Positions 26,852 to 35,002 are shown, counted from the stretch's first letter. The stretch is 45,911 bases of DNA from Erythrobacter sp. (GCA_013001165.1 JABDNC010000285.1:1-45911), one strand, 5' to 3'. Program-made: numbers and translations. Notes: a model not told the origin generated them from the letters alone.

Positions 26852-28060
26852 ATGAAACCGGATACGCCAGCGCAAGCCCTCCTCGACGCTATCGATGCGG
26901 ATGTGATGCTGCGCGAAGTGCAGGACTGGGCGGCGATCAATACCGGCACAGCCAATATCGACGGGCTCAAGACAATGGCGGACGTCCTCGCCGATGCCTT
27001 CTCCGCCCTACCCGGCGACGTCGAGCTGGTCGATCCGGCCACGGTGACGGCTATTTCGGCTGAGGGTCGCGAATTCGAAAAGCCGCATGGCCAGCACATG
27101 GTCCTGCGGGTGCGCCCCGAAGCGGAGCGCCGCTTCGTGCTGACCGGTCACATGGATACGGTTTTTCCGGTCGACCATCCTTTTCAGGAAACCAAGTGGC
27201 TCGATGAAGAGGTCATCAACGGTCCCGGCACTGCGGACATGAAGGGCGGCCTCGACGTCATTCTCCATGCCCTCAAACTGTTCGAGAGCGTCGAGGGTTC
27301 GGCCCGCGTCGGCTATGACGTGATGATCAATTCGGACGAGGAAACCGGCAGCCTCGCCAGCCGCGGCCTGATCGAGGAACTGGCGCGCGGCAAATATGCC
27401 GCCCTGACCTACGAACCTTCCGCCCTGCCCGACGGCACACTTGCCCATGCGCGCGGCGGCACCGGTAACTACTCGATCACCATCACCGGTCGCAGCGCCC
27501 ATGCAGGTCGCAACCCGCACGATGGTCGCAATGCCATTGTTGCTGCTTCGGATCTGGTGCTGCGGATCAAGGCACTCGAAGCCGAAGACATCACAGTGAA
27601 CCCGGCCAAGATCGAAGGCGGCGCAGCCAACAATGTCGTGCCCGACCTCGCGATCCTGCGCTTCAACATCCGCCCCAAGTCGACCGACGCGATGAACCGC
27701 TTCGACGGCGAACTGGGCGCGATCCTCAAGATGATCGAAGCCGAACACGATGTCGGCATCCACCGCCACGGCGGCGTCACCCGTCCGCCCAAACCGGTCG
27801 ACGACAAGGCGCAGCGCCTGTTCGACCTCGTGAAAGCATGCGGTGCCGAGCTCGGCCAGCAGATCGGCTGGAAATCGACCGGCGGCGTGTGCGACGGCAA
27901 CAACATCGCTGCGACCGGCGTGCCCGTGGTCGACACCATGGGCGTGCGCGGCGGCGCCATCCATTCGCCCGACGAATTCATGATTGTCCCTTCGCTGCGG
28001 GAACGCGCCGCGCTGAGCGCGCTGGTCCTCACGAAGCTATCCACCGGAGACCATCTGTGA
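26852..28060 (+). CDS. M20-family metallo-hydrolase, possible succinyl-amino acid desuccinylase of the AST cluster
   Basis: 402 residues, two-domain M20 peptidase (CPG2/ArgE/DapE clan) with two zinc ions. Metal and catalytic residues: His100 in [10 protein letters not shown], Asp129 in GTADMKGGL, Glu163-Glu164 in [12 protein letters not shown], and the C-terminal AIHSPDEF His. The dimerisation domain lies between ([17 protein letters not shown]). Substrate is not evident from sequence. It is the first gene of a block with astA and astB and overlaps astA by 4 bp (GTGA), so a role in arginine succinyltransferase catabolism is likely, perhaps the desuccinylation normally done by the unrelated AstE. 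AAGGAA at 26839-26845 supports the start; a frame from 26825 is less likely. Confidence 0.82.
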   Translation: MKPDTPAQALLDAIDADVMLREVQDWAAINTGTANIDGLKTMADVLADAFSALPGDVELVDPATVTAISAEGREFEKPHGQHMVLRVRPEAERRFVLTGHMDTVFPVDHPFQETKWLDEEVINGPGTADMKGGLDVILHALKLFESVEGSARVGYDVMINSDEETGSLASRGLIEELARGKYAALTYEPSALPDGTLAHARGGTGNYSITITGRSAHAGRNPHDGRNAIVAASDLVLRIKALEAEDITVNPAKIEGGAANNVVPDLAILRFNIRPKSTDAMNRFDGELGAILKMIEAEHDVGIHRHGGVTRPPKPVDDKAQRLFDLVKACGAELGQQIGWKSTGGVCDGNNIAATGVPVVDTMGVRGGAIHSPDEFMIVPSLRERAALSALVLTKLSTGDHL

Positions 28061-29073
28061 CCTTCCGCCTGCGCGCTGCGCATATTTCCGATCTCGAACA
28101 CCTTTACGAGATGGCCAAACTGACCGGGGGCGGTTTCACCAACCTGCCGGCGGACAAGAATGCGCTGACCAAAAAGCTGGAACGCGCCGAAGCAGCATTC
28201 TCGCGCACCGATGATACGCTGGGAGATGACGTCTTCACTCTGGTGCTGGAAAATACCGAGACCGGCCAGGTTCGCGGCACCTGCCAGCTCTTCAGCCAGG
28301 TCGGCCAGCAGTGGCCCTTCTACAGCTACCGTCTCAACACGCTGACCCAGCATAGCCAAGAACTCGATCGCACGGTTCGAGCCGAACTGCTCAGCCTCGT
28401 GACCGATCTGGAAGGGTCTTCGGAAGTCGGCGGCCTGTTCCTTCACCCAGGCGAGCGCGCGGGCGGGCTGGGACTGCTGCTGGCGCGTAGCCGTTACCTT
28501 TTCATCGCCATGCACCGCGCGCGATTCGCGGACCGCATCATCGCCGAATTGCGCGGAGTGATCGATGATCGCGGTGGCTCGCCCTTCTGGGACGGTGTTG
28601 CTGGCCGGTTCTTTGGAATGACCTTCCAGGAAGCGGACTATTTCAATGCCATCAACGGCAATCAGTTCATTGCCGACCTGATGCCCAAGCACCCGGTCTA
28701 TGTCGCCATGCTCGACGATGAAGCCAAGAAGGTGATCGGCGTGCCCCACCCGACAGGTCGCGCGGCGATGCGGATGCTGGAGAACGAAGGATTCGCCGCC
28801 GAAGGCTATGTCGACATCTTCGACGGCGGCCCGACGATGACGGCGCGTACCGACCAGGTGAAGAGCGTAGCCGAAGCGCGGCCTGCCAAAATCAGCGCCA
28901 CCGACCTCGACATCGGCGAACGCTCCCTGATCGCCACGGGTACGCTGGACACATTCAAGTCCGCCTATGGCATGCGTGAATTCGGCGATGACGACACGGT
29001 GGCGATCGACGAAATCAGCGCGAAGGTGCTCGAAGTGGGTGTCGGCGACACGGTGTGGAGCGTGGCGCGATGA
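28057..29073 (+). CDS. astA: Arginine N-succinyltransferase
   Basis: First step of the AST pathway: succinyl-CoA plus arginine gives N2-succinylarginine. 338 residues, the family length. It is a GNAT-type fold with the AstA signature: SSEVGGLFLHPGERAGGLG, then LLLARSRYLFIAMHRARFAD and FWDGVAGRFFGMTFQEADYF. Start is GTG 28057, which overlaps the stop of the M20 gene (GTGA). It overlaps astB by 4 bp (ATGA). In this block only astA and astB are present; astC, astD and a classical astE are not in the window. Confidence 0.96.
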   Translation: MTFRLRAAHISDLEHLYEMAKLTGGGFTNLPADKNALTKKLERAEAAFSRTDDTLGDDVFTLVLENTETGQVRGTCQLFSQVGQQWPFYSYRLNTLTQHSQELDRTVRAELLSLVTDLEGSSEVGGLFLHPGERAGGLGLLLARSRYLFIAMHRARFADRIIAELRGVIDDRGGSPFWDGVAGRFFGMTFQEADYFNAINGNQFIADLMPKHPVYVAMLDDEAKKVIGVPHPTGRAAMRMLENEGFAAEGYVDIFDGGPTMTARTDQVKSVAEARPAKISATDLDIGERSLIATGTLDTFKSAYGMREFGDDDTVAIDEISAKVLEVGVGDTVWSVAR

Positions 29074-30320
29074 GTCTCGTCGAGATCAATTTCGACGGCA
29101 TCGTCGGCCCTTCGCATAACTACGCAGGCCTCAGCCTAGGCAATATCGCCAGCGCAAGTCACAAAGGCGACACTTCCTATCCGCGTGCCGCTGCATTGCA
29201 GGGTATCGCCAAGATGCGTTCGAACATGGCGCTCGGCCTCGCGCAGGGCTTTCTGCTGCCCTTGCCGCGACCCAATGGCGACCTCATTCGCGGGCTTGCC
29301 ATCGACGAAACCGCACCGCGCCAGCTTCTCGCCGCCGCATGGTCGGCCTCGAGCATGTGGACGGCCAATGCCGCCACCGTCAGCCCCGCCCCCGACACGG
29401 CGGACGGGCGTTGCCACCTTACCCCCGCCAACCTCGTCACCATGCCGCACCGTGCGCAGGAATGGCAGGACACGCAGGCGCAGCTTGCAATCGCATTCGG
29501 CGATGAAGAGCACTTCACCATTCACGATGCCGTCCTCCCCGCTTTCGGTGACGAGGGCGCTGCAAACCACATGCGGTTCTGCGAAGGTCACGGTGCGCAA
29601 GGCGTCGAAGTCTTCGTCTGGGGCCGTCAGGGCGGCAAATTCCCCGCACGCCAGCACGAACAAGCCAGCCGCGCCATCGCGCGGCTCCACGGTCTCGCCC
29701 CGGACAAATGTGTCTTCATCGAGCAAAACCCCGAGGCGATCGAAGCCGGCGCCTTCCACAATGACGTGGTTTCGGTGGCGAACGAGCGTGTGCTCTTCAC
29801 GCACGAGCGCGCCTTTGCCGACCAGCAGGGCGCATACGAGGCGATCCGTGAAGCATTCCCCGCACTTGAAGTCGTCGCGGTGCCCGAAAGCGCTGTCAGC
29901 CTCGAAGAGGCGATCCGCACCTATCTCTTCAACGCACAGCTGCTCACCCTGCCCGGCGGTGAGATGGCGCTGGTCGTGCCGAGCGAGTGCCAGGAAAGCG
30001 CGAGCGTCTGGAGCTATTGCGAAAGCATGCTCGCCAGCAACGGTCCCATTCGCAAGGTCATCCCGGTCGATGTGAAGCAGTCGATGGCAAATGGCGGCGG
30101 CCCTGCCTGCCTGCGCCTGCGCGTCGTGGCCGATCCCGCCACAGTCGACCAGCGCTTCATGCTGGACGAAGCAAAGGCCGACCGGATCGAATCCGTGGTG
30201 GCCCAGATGTGGCCCGAGACCATCGATCCGAAAGACCTCGGCAGCGAGGATCTGGCCATCCGCGTTATCGAAGCGCGCGAAGCCTTGCTGACTGTCCTAT
30301 CCTTGGACACCCTCGCGTAA
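29070..30320 (+). CDS. astB: N-succinylarginine dihydrolase
   Basis: Hydrolyses N2-succinylarginine to N2-succinylornithine, ammonia and CO2. 416 residues (447 in E. coli). Catalytic His230 (in GAFHNDVVSV) and Cys347 (in NGGGPACLRLRV) have the same 117-residue spacing as His248 and Cys365 of the E. coli enzyme. N-terminus is VEINFDGIVGPSHNYAG, conserved in the family. The ATG overlaps the astA stop. A terminator follows, so the operon ends here; it also separates the AST operon from the sigma-54 promoter of the next gene. Confidence 0.96.
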   Translation: MSLVEINFDGIVGPSHNYAGLSLGNIASASHKGDTSYPRAAALQGIAKMRSNMALGLAQGFLLPLPRPNGDLIRGLAIDETAPRQLLAAAWSASSMWTANAATVSPAPDTADGRCHLTPANLVTMPHRAQEWQDTQAQLAIAFGDEEHFTIHDAVLPAFGDEGAANHMRFCEGHGAQGVEVFVWGRQGGKFPARQHEQASRAIARLHGLAPDKCVFIEQNPEAIEAGAFHNDVVSVANERVLFTHERAFADQQGAYEAIREAFPALEVVAVPESAVSLEEAIRTYLFNAQLLTLPGGEMALVVPSECQESASVWSYCESMLASNGPIRKVIPVDVKQSMANGGGPACLRLRVVADPATVDQRFMLDEAKADRIESVVAQMWPETIDPKDLGSEDLAIRVIEAREALLTVLSLDTLA

Positions 30321-30331
30321 AACGGGTGCCT

Positions 30332-30346
30332 AAAAGTTAACCAACT
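30332..30346. promoter_or_regulatory. Candidate upstream activator site for the 30414 sigma-54 promoter
   Basis: AGTT-N4-AACT inverted repeat (30335-30346) preceded by A3. It shares the words AAAAGTT and CCAACT with the inverted repeat at 36533-36559 (in opposite sense), and lies about 100 bp before the expected transcript start, the usual enhancer distance. Weak evidence on its own. Confidence 0.3.
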
Positions 30347-30367
30347 CGACTCTTCGTCGAGGGTTTT
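30345..30367 (+). terminator. Rho-independent terminator of the AST operon
   Basis: CTCGAC / GTCGAG stem around TCTTC, followed by GGTTTTT. Ends the M20-astA-astB operon. Confidence 0.9.
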
Positions 30368-30413
30368 TACACTCGTCCCTGAATTAACCACGCGAATCGG
30401 CAGGAACGTGTCA

Positions 30414-30430
30414 CTGGCACGCTCATTGCA
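30414..30430 (+). promoter_or_regulatory. Predicted sigma-54 (-24/-12) promoter
   Basis: CTGGCACGCTCATTGCA: TGGCACG, N4, TTGCA, with the invariant GG (30416-30417) and GC (30428-30429) separated by exactly 10 bp. Matches the RpoN consensus at all strongly conserved positions. Expected start near 30441; the ATG at 30466 follows. Confidence 0.78.
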
Positions 30431-30465
30431 GATCAAGAGGTTAAGAAAGGAGTGCGCGCCACACC

Positions 30466-30708
30466 ATGTGGAAGAAGGTCAAAAGGCTGTTCGTGATCAA
30501 GACGCGCTTCGAAGCGTATCTGATCATCTACGCCCTTGCCCTTGGCGCAATGACCCGCGGCGCCGACTACACCGTACAATATCCCGGTTTCGGCGGATAT
30601 CTGCTGATGGCAGCCACGGCAGGTGCGGTGTTCCTCGGCGGAGCAAAGATCCTCGACGCGATCCGTTACGAGCGTGAGGCGGAAGAGCGCTCGAAAGAAT
30701 CCGACTAG
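30466..30708 (+). CDS. Small membrane protein of unknown function, sigma-54-preceded
   Basis: 80 residues: a basic N-terminus (WKKVKRLFVIKTRFEAYLIIYALALGAM...), two hydrophobic segments (about 18-30 and 45-62) and a charged C-terminal tail (RYEREAEERSKESD). I cannot assign a family. A perfect sigma-54-type promoter lies 36 bp upstream, so it depends on RpoN and an enhancer-binding protein. Its TAG shares CTAG with the stop of the convergent DM13 gene. Comparison: the E. coli phage-shock protein PspG is also an 80-residue inner-membrane protein with its own sigma-54 promoter away from the psp operon, but I see no sequence match, so this is analogy only. Confidence 0.72.
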   Translation: MWKKVKRLFVIKTRFEAYLIIYALALGAMTRGADYTVQYPGFGGYLLMAATAGAVFLGGAKILDAIRYEREAEERSKESD

Positions 30709-31163
30709 CGATACCGGGCAGCAGTGATGAATTCACCGAAGGTCTCGCACCAAACGACGACCGTATCGTATTGATCGATGTCGACGCCCTCGGGCACTTC
30801 CAGCAGGAACCCGTCATAGCTCTTCACGCTGCCTATAAGGGCGGCTTGCGACTTCACCGGTTCGAACTCGTCCTCGTGCTCGACGAAGCCCTTCGTCAGG
30901 TACAGCTTGTAGTCCGGGCCCGGAGCGAGCTCGCCTCGATGGGCGATTGATTCCGCCGATACACTGACTTGGCCTTCGCCCCAGTGCAACGCATCGCTTC
31001 CGCGTAAATCGCGTGTGAGTTGCGCGGTATATTCCGCACCTGCCTCTGCTGCATCCAGTTGCGCGCTGTCGGGTGCGTCTTCTGCGGTGAGGATGGGATA
31101 GAGATAAATGCCTGCGCCGAGGATTACGAGCGCGGACAGGGCGATGGCGATGAGCTTTTTCAC
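30705..31163 (-). CDS. DM13-domain protein, exported
   Basis: 152 residues from GTG 31163, with AAGGGGA 6 nt before it. Residues 1-28 are a signal or anchor (KKLIAIALSALVILGAGIYLYPI). The DM13 part follows: LHWGEGQVSVSAESIAHRG, then GPDYKLYLTKGF and DQYDTVVVWCETFGEF with the single conserved cysteine. DM13 domains are proposed to carry a Cys-based redox function in the envelope. The neighbour order, a tiny membrane protein convergent over a shared CTAG, does not reveal a partner. Start choice: the longer frame to 31241 lacks a ribosome binding site. Confidence 0.83.
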   Translation of the reverse strand: MKKLIAIALSALVILGAGIYLYPILTAEDAPDSAQLDAAEAGAEYTAQLTRDLRGSDALHWGEGQVSVSAESIAHRGELAPGPDYKLYLTKGFVEHEDEFEPVKSQAALIGSVKSYDGFLLEVPEGVDIDQYDTVVVWCETFGEFITAARYR

Positions 31164-31294
31164 AAGGTGTCCCCTTCGTGCGGTTTGATCTCCATTCGCA
31201 GGCCTAGTCAGGAAGGTTACAACGAGAGCATGCGCACCCAAAGGATCGCGACCGATCGGACGTTCTCTAGCTGTCGTGAAGGTGGGGGTTTCTG

Positions 31295-31612
31295 TTGCTA
31301 GCTACCCCCGGAGCCCCGGAATCCGCTTCTGTTGCCCGGTGGGTCCAACCGCGCTTTAGCTTTGTAAGATCAGGCCGTTAGGCCGTCAGATTACGCTGCG
31401 AGAGCGAGTGCTTCGTTATCGTTGGCACTTGTGTGTTGTGAACATTTTTACGGGGTACTCAGCCCGGGCAAAAACACCGTCTTTCAGCACACGTCGATCC
31501 TAGTTCGGCCCCGTCAAAAACCGCAGCATTTACCGCGGGTTATGGTGGAGCCGCCGGGTACTGCCCCCGGGTCCGTTGTACCTATTACACGGCGCAATTT
31601 ATCGCCATATCC
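31295..31612 (-). ncRNA. ssrA: Permuted (two-piece) tmRNA, alphaproteobacterial type
   Basis: Releases stalled ribosomes and tags the peptide. Read on the minus strand: the acceptor piece comes first and ends CGGCTCCACCA (3' CCA at 31543-31545); before it is a T arm, CCGGG-GGCAGTA-CCCGG. A 30-nt spacer (31513-31542) follows, then the coding piece begins at 31512 with GGGGCCGAACTAGGATCGAC. Its first seven bases pair with CGGCTCC of the acceptor piece (one G-U), giving the acceptor stem. The tag frame ANDNEALALAA-stop is at 31391-31426. Both ends are approximate; the 5' end near 31612 follows from the predicted promoter and the 3' end near 31295 lies before a GC-rich stretch. The region between the flanking coding genes (31164-31695) has no other gene. 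Confidence 0.93.
31391..31426 (-). other. tmRNA proteolysis-tag reading frame (ANDNEALALAA)
   Basis: GCC AAC GAT AAC GAA GCA codons, continuing to GCG TAA on the minus strand, encode A-N-D-N-E-A-L-A-L-A-A. It ends in the hydrophobic LAA that ClpXP-type proteases recognise. The N-terminal ANDN is the alphaproteobacterial form. Confidence 0.95.
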
Positions 31613-31631
31613 GGTCGAAACCGGCAAGCTC

Positions 31632-31659
31632 CATATAGCGATGAAACGCTTAATGTGAA
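31632..31659 (-). promoter_or_regulatory. Candidate promoter of ssrA
   Basis: On the minus strand TTCACA (31659-31654), 16 bp, TATATG (31637-31632). The expected transcript start, near 31615-31620, agrees with the size of the acceptor piece. Confidence 0.4.
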
Positions 31660-31664
31660 GTGTA

Positions 31665-31688
31665 CCCCTCTCCCGGTGAGGAGAGGGG
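31665..31688. terminator. Strong hairpin between mscL and ssrA, probable mscL terminator
   Basis: CCCCTCTCC pairs perfectly with GGAGAGGGG over a 6-nt loop (CGGTGA). It begins 8 bp after the mscL stop, but there is no T-run, so termination may be incomplete. Confidence 0.55.
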
Positions 31689-31695
31689 CAAAGCT

Positions 31696-32163
31696 TCAGC
31701 CCATCGGGCCTTTGTCGGGCGCGTAATCGGGGCGCGCGGCGCGCAGCTCGTCGCGGATTTCCTTCAGGAGGTCGGTCTCGCTCGGACCTGCGGGCTTTTC
31801 TTCCGGCTTGTCCTCGAATTCCTCCATTACCTTCTTGGCGTAGCGCACCAGCAGGAAGATGATGAATGCGAGGATCAGGAAATTGATGATCGCGGTGATG
31901 AAGCTGCCGTAACCGATCATTGCGGCGCCTGCTTCCTGCAGCGCGGCATAGTCGTCCATCGCGCCTTCATAACCTTCCGGCGTGCTTAGCAGGATGAAGT
32001 AACGGCTGAAGTCCGCGCCGCCGAAAATCGCACCGACGACCGGCATGATAATTTCGTCGGTCAGCGATTTGACGATCGTGGCAAATGCCCCGCCGATGAT
32101 CACGGCGACGGCAAGTTCCATCACATTGCCCTTGGCGATAAACGCCTTGAAGTCGTTCAACAT
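31696..32163 (-). CDS. mscL: Large-conductance mechanosensitive channel
   Basis: MscL opens under membrane tension and lets solutes out during osmotic downshock. 155 residues. N-terminal amphipathic helix and first transmembrane helix: FIAKGNVMELAVAVIIGGAFATIV; then IMPVVGAIFGG, a periplasmic loop (MDDYAALQEAGA) and the second helix (FITAIINFLILAFIIFLLV). The C-terminal tail is charged and Pro-rich (EDKPEEKPAGPSETDLLKEIRDEL). Start is ATG 32163 with GGAGGGA upstream; the longer frame reaches into the intergenic region. The lemA gene is divergent, 136 bp away. Confidence 0.96.
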   Translation of the reverse strand: MLNDFKAFIAKGNVMELAVAVIIGGAFATIVKSLTDEIIMPVVGAIFGGADFSRYFILLSTPEGYEGAMDDYAALQEAGAAMIGYGSFITAIINFLILAFIIFLLVRYAKKVMEEFEDKPEEKPAGPSETDLLKEIRDELRAARPDYAPDKGPMG

Positions 32164-32299
32164 ATACAGTCCCTCCAGCAACCCTGTTAGCGGTGGCAAG
32201 TTAGTGACACGACAACCCTGTGCTCTCAAGCCCGCTTCGCTTGAAAGCAACAGATACGCGTCCTATCTCGCTAAGACAGTTTTTAAGGGGAATGCCGAC

Positions 32300-32914
32300 A
32301 TGAATCGTATCATCGCCTTTCGCACCGTAATGCTGGGCGCTTTCGCCCTCGCCCTCTCCGCCTGCGGTATCAATTCCGTGCCTGCGGCAGAAGAGACCGC
32401 CAAGGCGCGTTGGGCCGACGTGGAGGCTCAGTTCCAGCGCCGCGCAAACCTGATCCCCAACCTCGAACAGATCGTCATGTCCTCTGCCGAACAGGAACGA
32501 CAGACGCTAAACGAAGTAATCGAGGCACGCGCATCTGCAACGCGCCCGGAAATCAAGCTCGAGGGCGACGACCTCACCGATGCTTCCAAGATGCAGCAGT
32601 ATCAACAGGCGCAGAACAATCTGGGCGGCGCGCTGAGCCGCCTGCTCGTCTCGGTCGAACGCTATCCCGAACTGCGCAGCCAGGACAATTTCGGCCGCTT
32701 CATGACGCAGCTCGAAGGCACGGAAAACCGCATCGCGGTCGCCATCCGCGACTACAACGAGGCGGTCCGCGACTATAATACTACGATCCGCACATTCCCG
32801 GACACGATTGGCGCCAACATCATCCACGGCGCAGAGCCGCTGGTGCCCTACGAAGCCGTCTCGGAAGGCGCGGAAGTGGCTCCCGAACTCGATATGCGCA
32901 GCGATGCCAACTGA
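32300..32914 (+). CDS. lemA: LemA-family protein, lipoprotein signal
   Basis: 204 residues. Residues 1-23 form a lipoprotein-type signal with LSAC. The LemA core follows: KARWADVEAQFQRRANLIPN, LEQIVMSSAEQERQTLNEVIEARA, QAQNNLGGALSRLLVSVERYPELR, then FMTQLEGTENRIAVAIRDYN and YNTTIRTFP. LemA proteins are helical-bundle envelope proteins, usually coded with TPM proteins as here. Biochemical role unknown. TPM genes follow directly after 20 bp, so this is one transcript. Whether it is truly lipidated or has a simple membrane anchor is not certain. Confidence 0.93.
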   Translation: MNRIIAFRTVMLGAFALALSACGINSVPAAEETAKARWADVEAQFQRRANLIPNLEQIVMSSAEQERQTLNEVIEARASATRPEIKLEGDDLTDASKMQQYQQAQNNLGGALSRLLVSVERYPELRSQDNFGRFMTQLEGTENRIAVAIRDYNEAVRDYNTTIRTFPDTIGANIIHGAEPLVPYEAVSEGAEVAPELDMRSDAN

Positions 32915-32934
32915 TCTGCGCAGGTAGCGCGATC

Positions 32935-33777
32935 ATGAAGAATCTGAGACGCCTCTTGGTAATCGTGGCGGTAGCGCTCGGCCTAGCCGTGCCTGCCGCC
33001 GCGCAGCCGAGCTTTCCCGAGCGCGGAACCGCGCCGGTGCTCGACCAGGCGAATATCATCGACGATGCCACCGAGGCGGAGCTGACCCGCAAACTCGACG
33101 AATTCGAGGAGCGTAGCCAGCGCCAGTTCGTGATTGCGACAGTGGATAGCCTTCAGGGCTATGACATCGCCGAATACGGTTACCAGCTGGGCCGCTACTG
33201 GCAGCTGGGCGATGCGGAAAACGACGATGGCATCATCCTGCTCGTGGCACCGAACGAGCGGCAGATGCGCGTCGAGGTCGGTTACGGCCTCGAAGGCATC
33301 ATCCCTGACGGTCTGGCCTTCGAATATGTCGAGGGCATGAAGCCCTATTTCCGCGACGGGGATTTCTCCGGCGGCATCAGCTGGGGTGCCGACGAAATCA
33401 TAAGGCAGCTGGAACTCCCTCCCGAAGAGGCTGCGCAGATTGCCCAGAATGCGGAGCGATCGACCGAAAGCCGCGAAAGCTCGGGCGGTTTCCCGCTTGG
33501 CGGCCTGATCTGGTTCGCCTTCATTTTCTTCTTCTTCATCCTGCCGATACTGCGCGGCGGCGGACGCAGGCGTCGCCGCTATCGCCGCGGCCCGTGGGGT
33601 GACACCGCCCGTGACATCATTTTGTGGGAAGCTGGCAAGGCAATCGCCCGCGGCCTCAACGATAGTGGCGGTGGCTGGGGCGGCGGTGGCGGCTTTGGTG
33701 GCGGCTTCGGCGGAGGCGGTGGCTTCTCCGGCGGCGGCGGAAGTTTTGGGGGCGGCGGCGCCTCGGGGGGCTGGTAA
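32935..33777 (+). CDS. TPM-domain protein, YgcG family, Gly-rich C-terminus
   Basis: 280 residues. Signal peptide 1-23 (cleavage after AAAQ). The TPM domain is residues 30-155: VLDQANIIDDATEAELTRKL, then QFVIATVDSLQGYDIAEYGYQLGRYWQLG, DDGIILLVAPNERQMRVEVGYG and LEGIIPDGLAFEYVEGM. One transmembrane helix follows near 185 (WFAFIFFFFILPIL), then a basic stretch and a Gly-rich tail of about 40 residues ending in SGGW. The TPM fold includes phosphatases in plants; the bacterial role is unknown. It is coded between lemA and a second TPM gene with almost no gap. Confidence 0.92.
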   Translation: MKNLRRLLVIVAVALGLAVPAAAQPSFPERGTAPVLDQANIIDDATEAELTRKLDEFEERSQRQFVIATVDSLQGYDIAEYGYQLGRYWQLGDAENDDGIILLVAPNERQMRVEVGYGLEGIIPDGLAFEYVEGMKPYFRDGDFSGGISWGADEIIRQLELPPEEAAQIAQNAERSTESRESSGGFPLGGLIWFAFIFFFFILPILRGGGRRRRRYRRGPWGDTARDIILWEAGKAIARGLNDSGGGWGGGGGFGGGFGGGGGFSGGGGSFGGGGASGGW

Positions 33778-34452
33778 ATGGGCTATCTGGACGAAAAACA
33801 GCACCGGATCGTGACCGAAGCGGTCGCCGCTGCCGAAGAACAGACGAGCGGCGAGATCGTCACCGTGCTGGCCGAAAGGTCGGACGGTTATACCGATGTC
33901 GCGCTGTGGTGGGCGCTTGGCTTCAGCTTTACGGTGATGAGCCTCTTCGCGGCCTTCCCGGAACCGGTTCTCAAATGGATCGACAGCCTGAGAGGCGGAT
34001 GGACCAGCGAATGGACCAGGGGCCAGGTGCTTACCCTCGTGCTGGGTGCAGGGCTTGTCTCGCTCCTTCTGGTGCTCGCCGTGCAGCTTTGGCAGCCACT
34101 CAAATTTCGCATGATCCCTTCGCCCGTGACTGCACAGCGTGTACGCGAAGCGGCGATCAAGCACTTCAAGGTCGGCGCAGAGCGTCGAACACACGGTCGT
34201 ACCGGCGTGTTGCTCTATCTTTCTATGCGCGAACACCGCGCCGAAATCGTCGCCGACGATGCCATCGCGACGCAGGTCCCCGCTGAAGTCTGGGGCGAGG
34301 CGATGGTGGATATGCTGGCAGAGGTATCGAAAGGCTGCGTGGCGGAAGGCCTCGCAGCGGGCGTACGCGATGTCGGGATCGTGCTCGCGGAACATTTCCC
34401 GCGCGATGCCGACGACCAGAACGAATTGCCCGACCGACTGATCGAGGTGTAA
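33778..34452 (+). CDS. TPM-domain membrane protein (second, divergent copy)
   Basis: 224 residues, ATG right after the preceding stop. The TPM domain is split around the membrane helices: EKQHRIVTEAVAAAEEQTSGEI at the start, then a helix pair (residues ~42-62 and ~85-108), then VREAAIKHFKVGAERRTHGRTGVLLYLSMREHRAEIVADD, with the C-terminal DMLAEVSKG. No signal peptide, so the insertion of two transmembrane segments into the domain is unusual and marks a distinct subfamily. It is 4 bp from the NUDIX gene. Confidence 0.85.
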   Translation: MGYLDEKQHRIVTEAVAAAEEQTSGEIVTVLAERSDGYTDVALWWALGFSFTVMSLFAAFPEPVLKWIDSLRGGWTSEWTRGQVLTLVLGAGLVSLLLVLAVQLWQPLKFRMIPSPVTAQRVREAAIKHFKVGAERRTHGRTGVLLYLSMREHRAEIVADDAIATQVPAEVWGEAMVDMLAEVSKGCVAEGLAAGVRDVGIVLAEHFPRDADDQNELPDRLIEV

Positions 34453-34456
34453 ATCC

Positions 34457-35002
34457 ATGAGTACCGCTGACCACGACGCCCCGGTGGAGATCACCTGGCA
34501 GGGCAAGTTCATCACGGCCAAGAAGCAGGGCCGGTGGGAATATGTCGCCCGTTCGCGCGGCATCCGTGCCGCCGCCATCCTCGCCGTCGACGAGGACGAT
34601 CATGTCCTGCTCGTCGAACAGTACCGCGTGCCGCTCGGCCGCAACTGCCTCGAGTTCCCGGCAGGCCTGATCGGTGACGATGACGGCATGGAAGACGAAG
34701 ACGCGCTGACCGCCGCTGGTCGCGAGCTGGAAGAAGAGACCGGCTATCGCGCCTCCACTCTCGAGAACCTGGGCACATTCTATTCCTCGCCCGGCATGGT
34801 CAGTGAAAGTTTCACCCTCGTGCGCGCACGCGGCCTCACCAAGGTCGGCGAAGGCGGCGGTGTCGAAGGCGAAAACATCACCGTGCACCGCGTCGCACGC
34901 TCAGACCTGACCGAATTCATCGCCGCCAAGCGCCAAGAAGGTTGCGGCATCGACGTGCGTATGCTCACGCTCCTCGGACAAGGATTCATCGAGGGAGAGT
35001 AG
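34457..35002 (+). CDS. NUDIX hydrolase, ADP-ribose pyrophosphatase-like
   Basis: 181 residues. Shows the ADP-ribose pyrophosphatase layout: RAAAILAVDEDDHVLLVEQYRVPLG, NCLEFPAGLIGDD, then the Nudix helix end AAGRELEEETGYR. The E-x7-REL-x-EE-x-G core of the Nudix box is intact; the leading Gly is displaced by an insertion of about six residues (DDDGMEDED). FYSSPGMVSESFTLV follows, as in ADP-ribose enzymes. Cytoplasmic. Last-but-one gene of the lemA operon, 2 bp from an SDR gene. Substrate assignment is family-based. Confidence 0.85.
   Translation: MSTADHDAPVEITWQGKFITAKKQGRWEYVARSRGIRAAAILAVDEDDHVLLVEQYRVPLGRNCLEFPAGLIGDDDGMEDEDALTAAGRELEEETGYRASTLENLGTFYSSPGMVSESFTLVRARGLTKVGEGGGVEGENITVHRVARSDLTEFIAAKRQEGCGIDVRMLTLLGQGFIEGE

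Noticed and set aside
27008-28749. Long minus-strand frames opposite the M20 and astA genes
   Set aside because: Antisense to genes with clear catalytic motifs and coupled starts.
31422-31658. A 78-residue plus-strand frame over the ssrA region
   Set aside because: Overlaps the tmRNA acceptor piece and tag on the other strand; no protein family features.
34457-35002. Suspicion that the NUDIX gene is inactive because the box begins atypically
   Set aside because: The catalytic E-x7-REL-x-EE-x-G part is intact; only the leading loop is longer.
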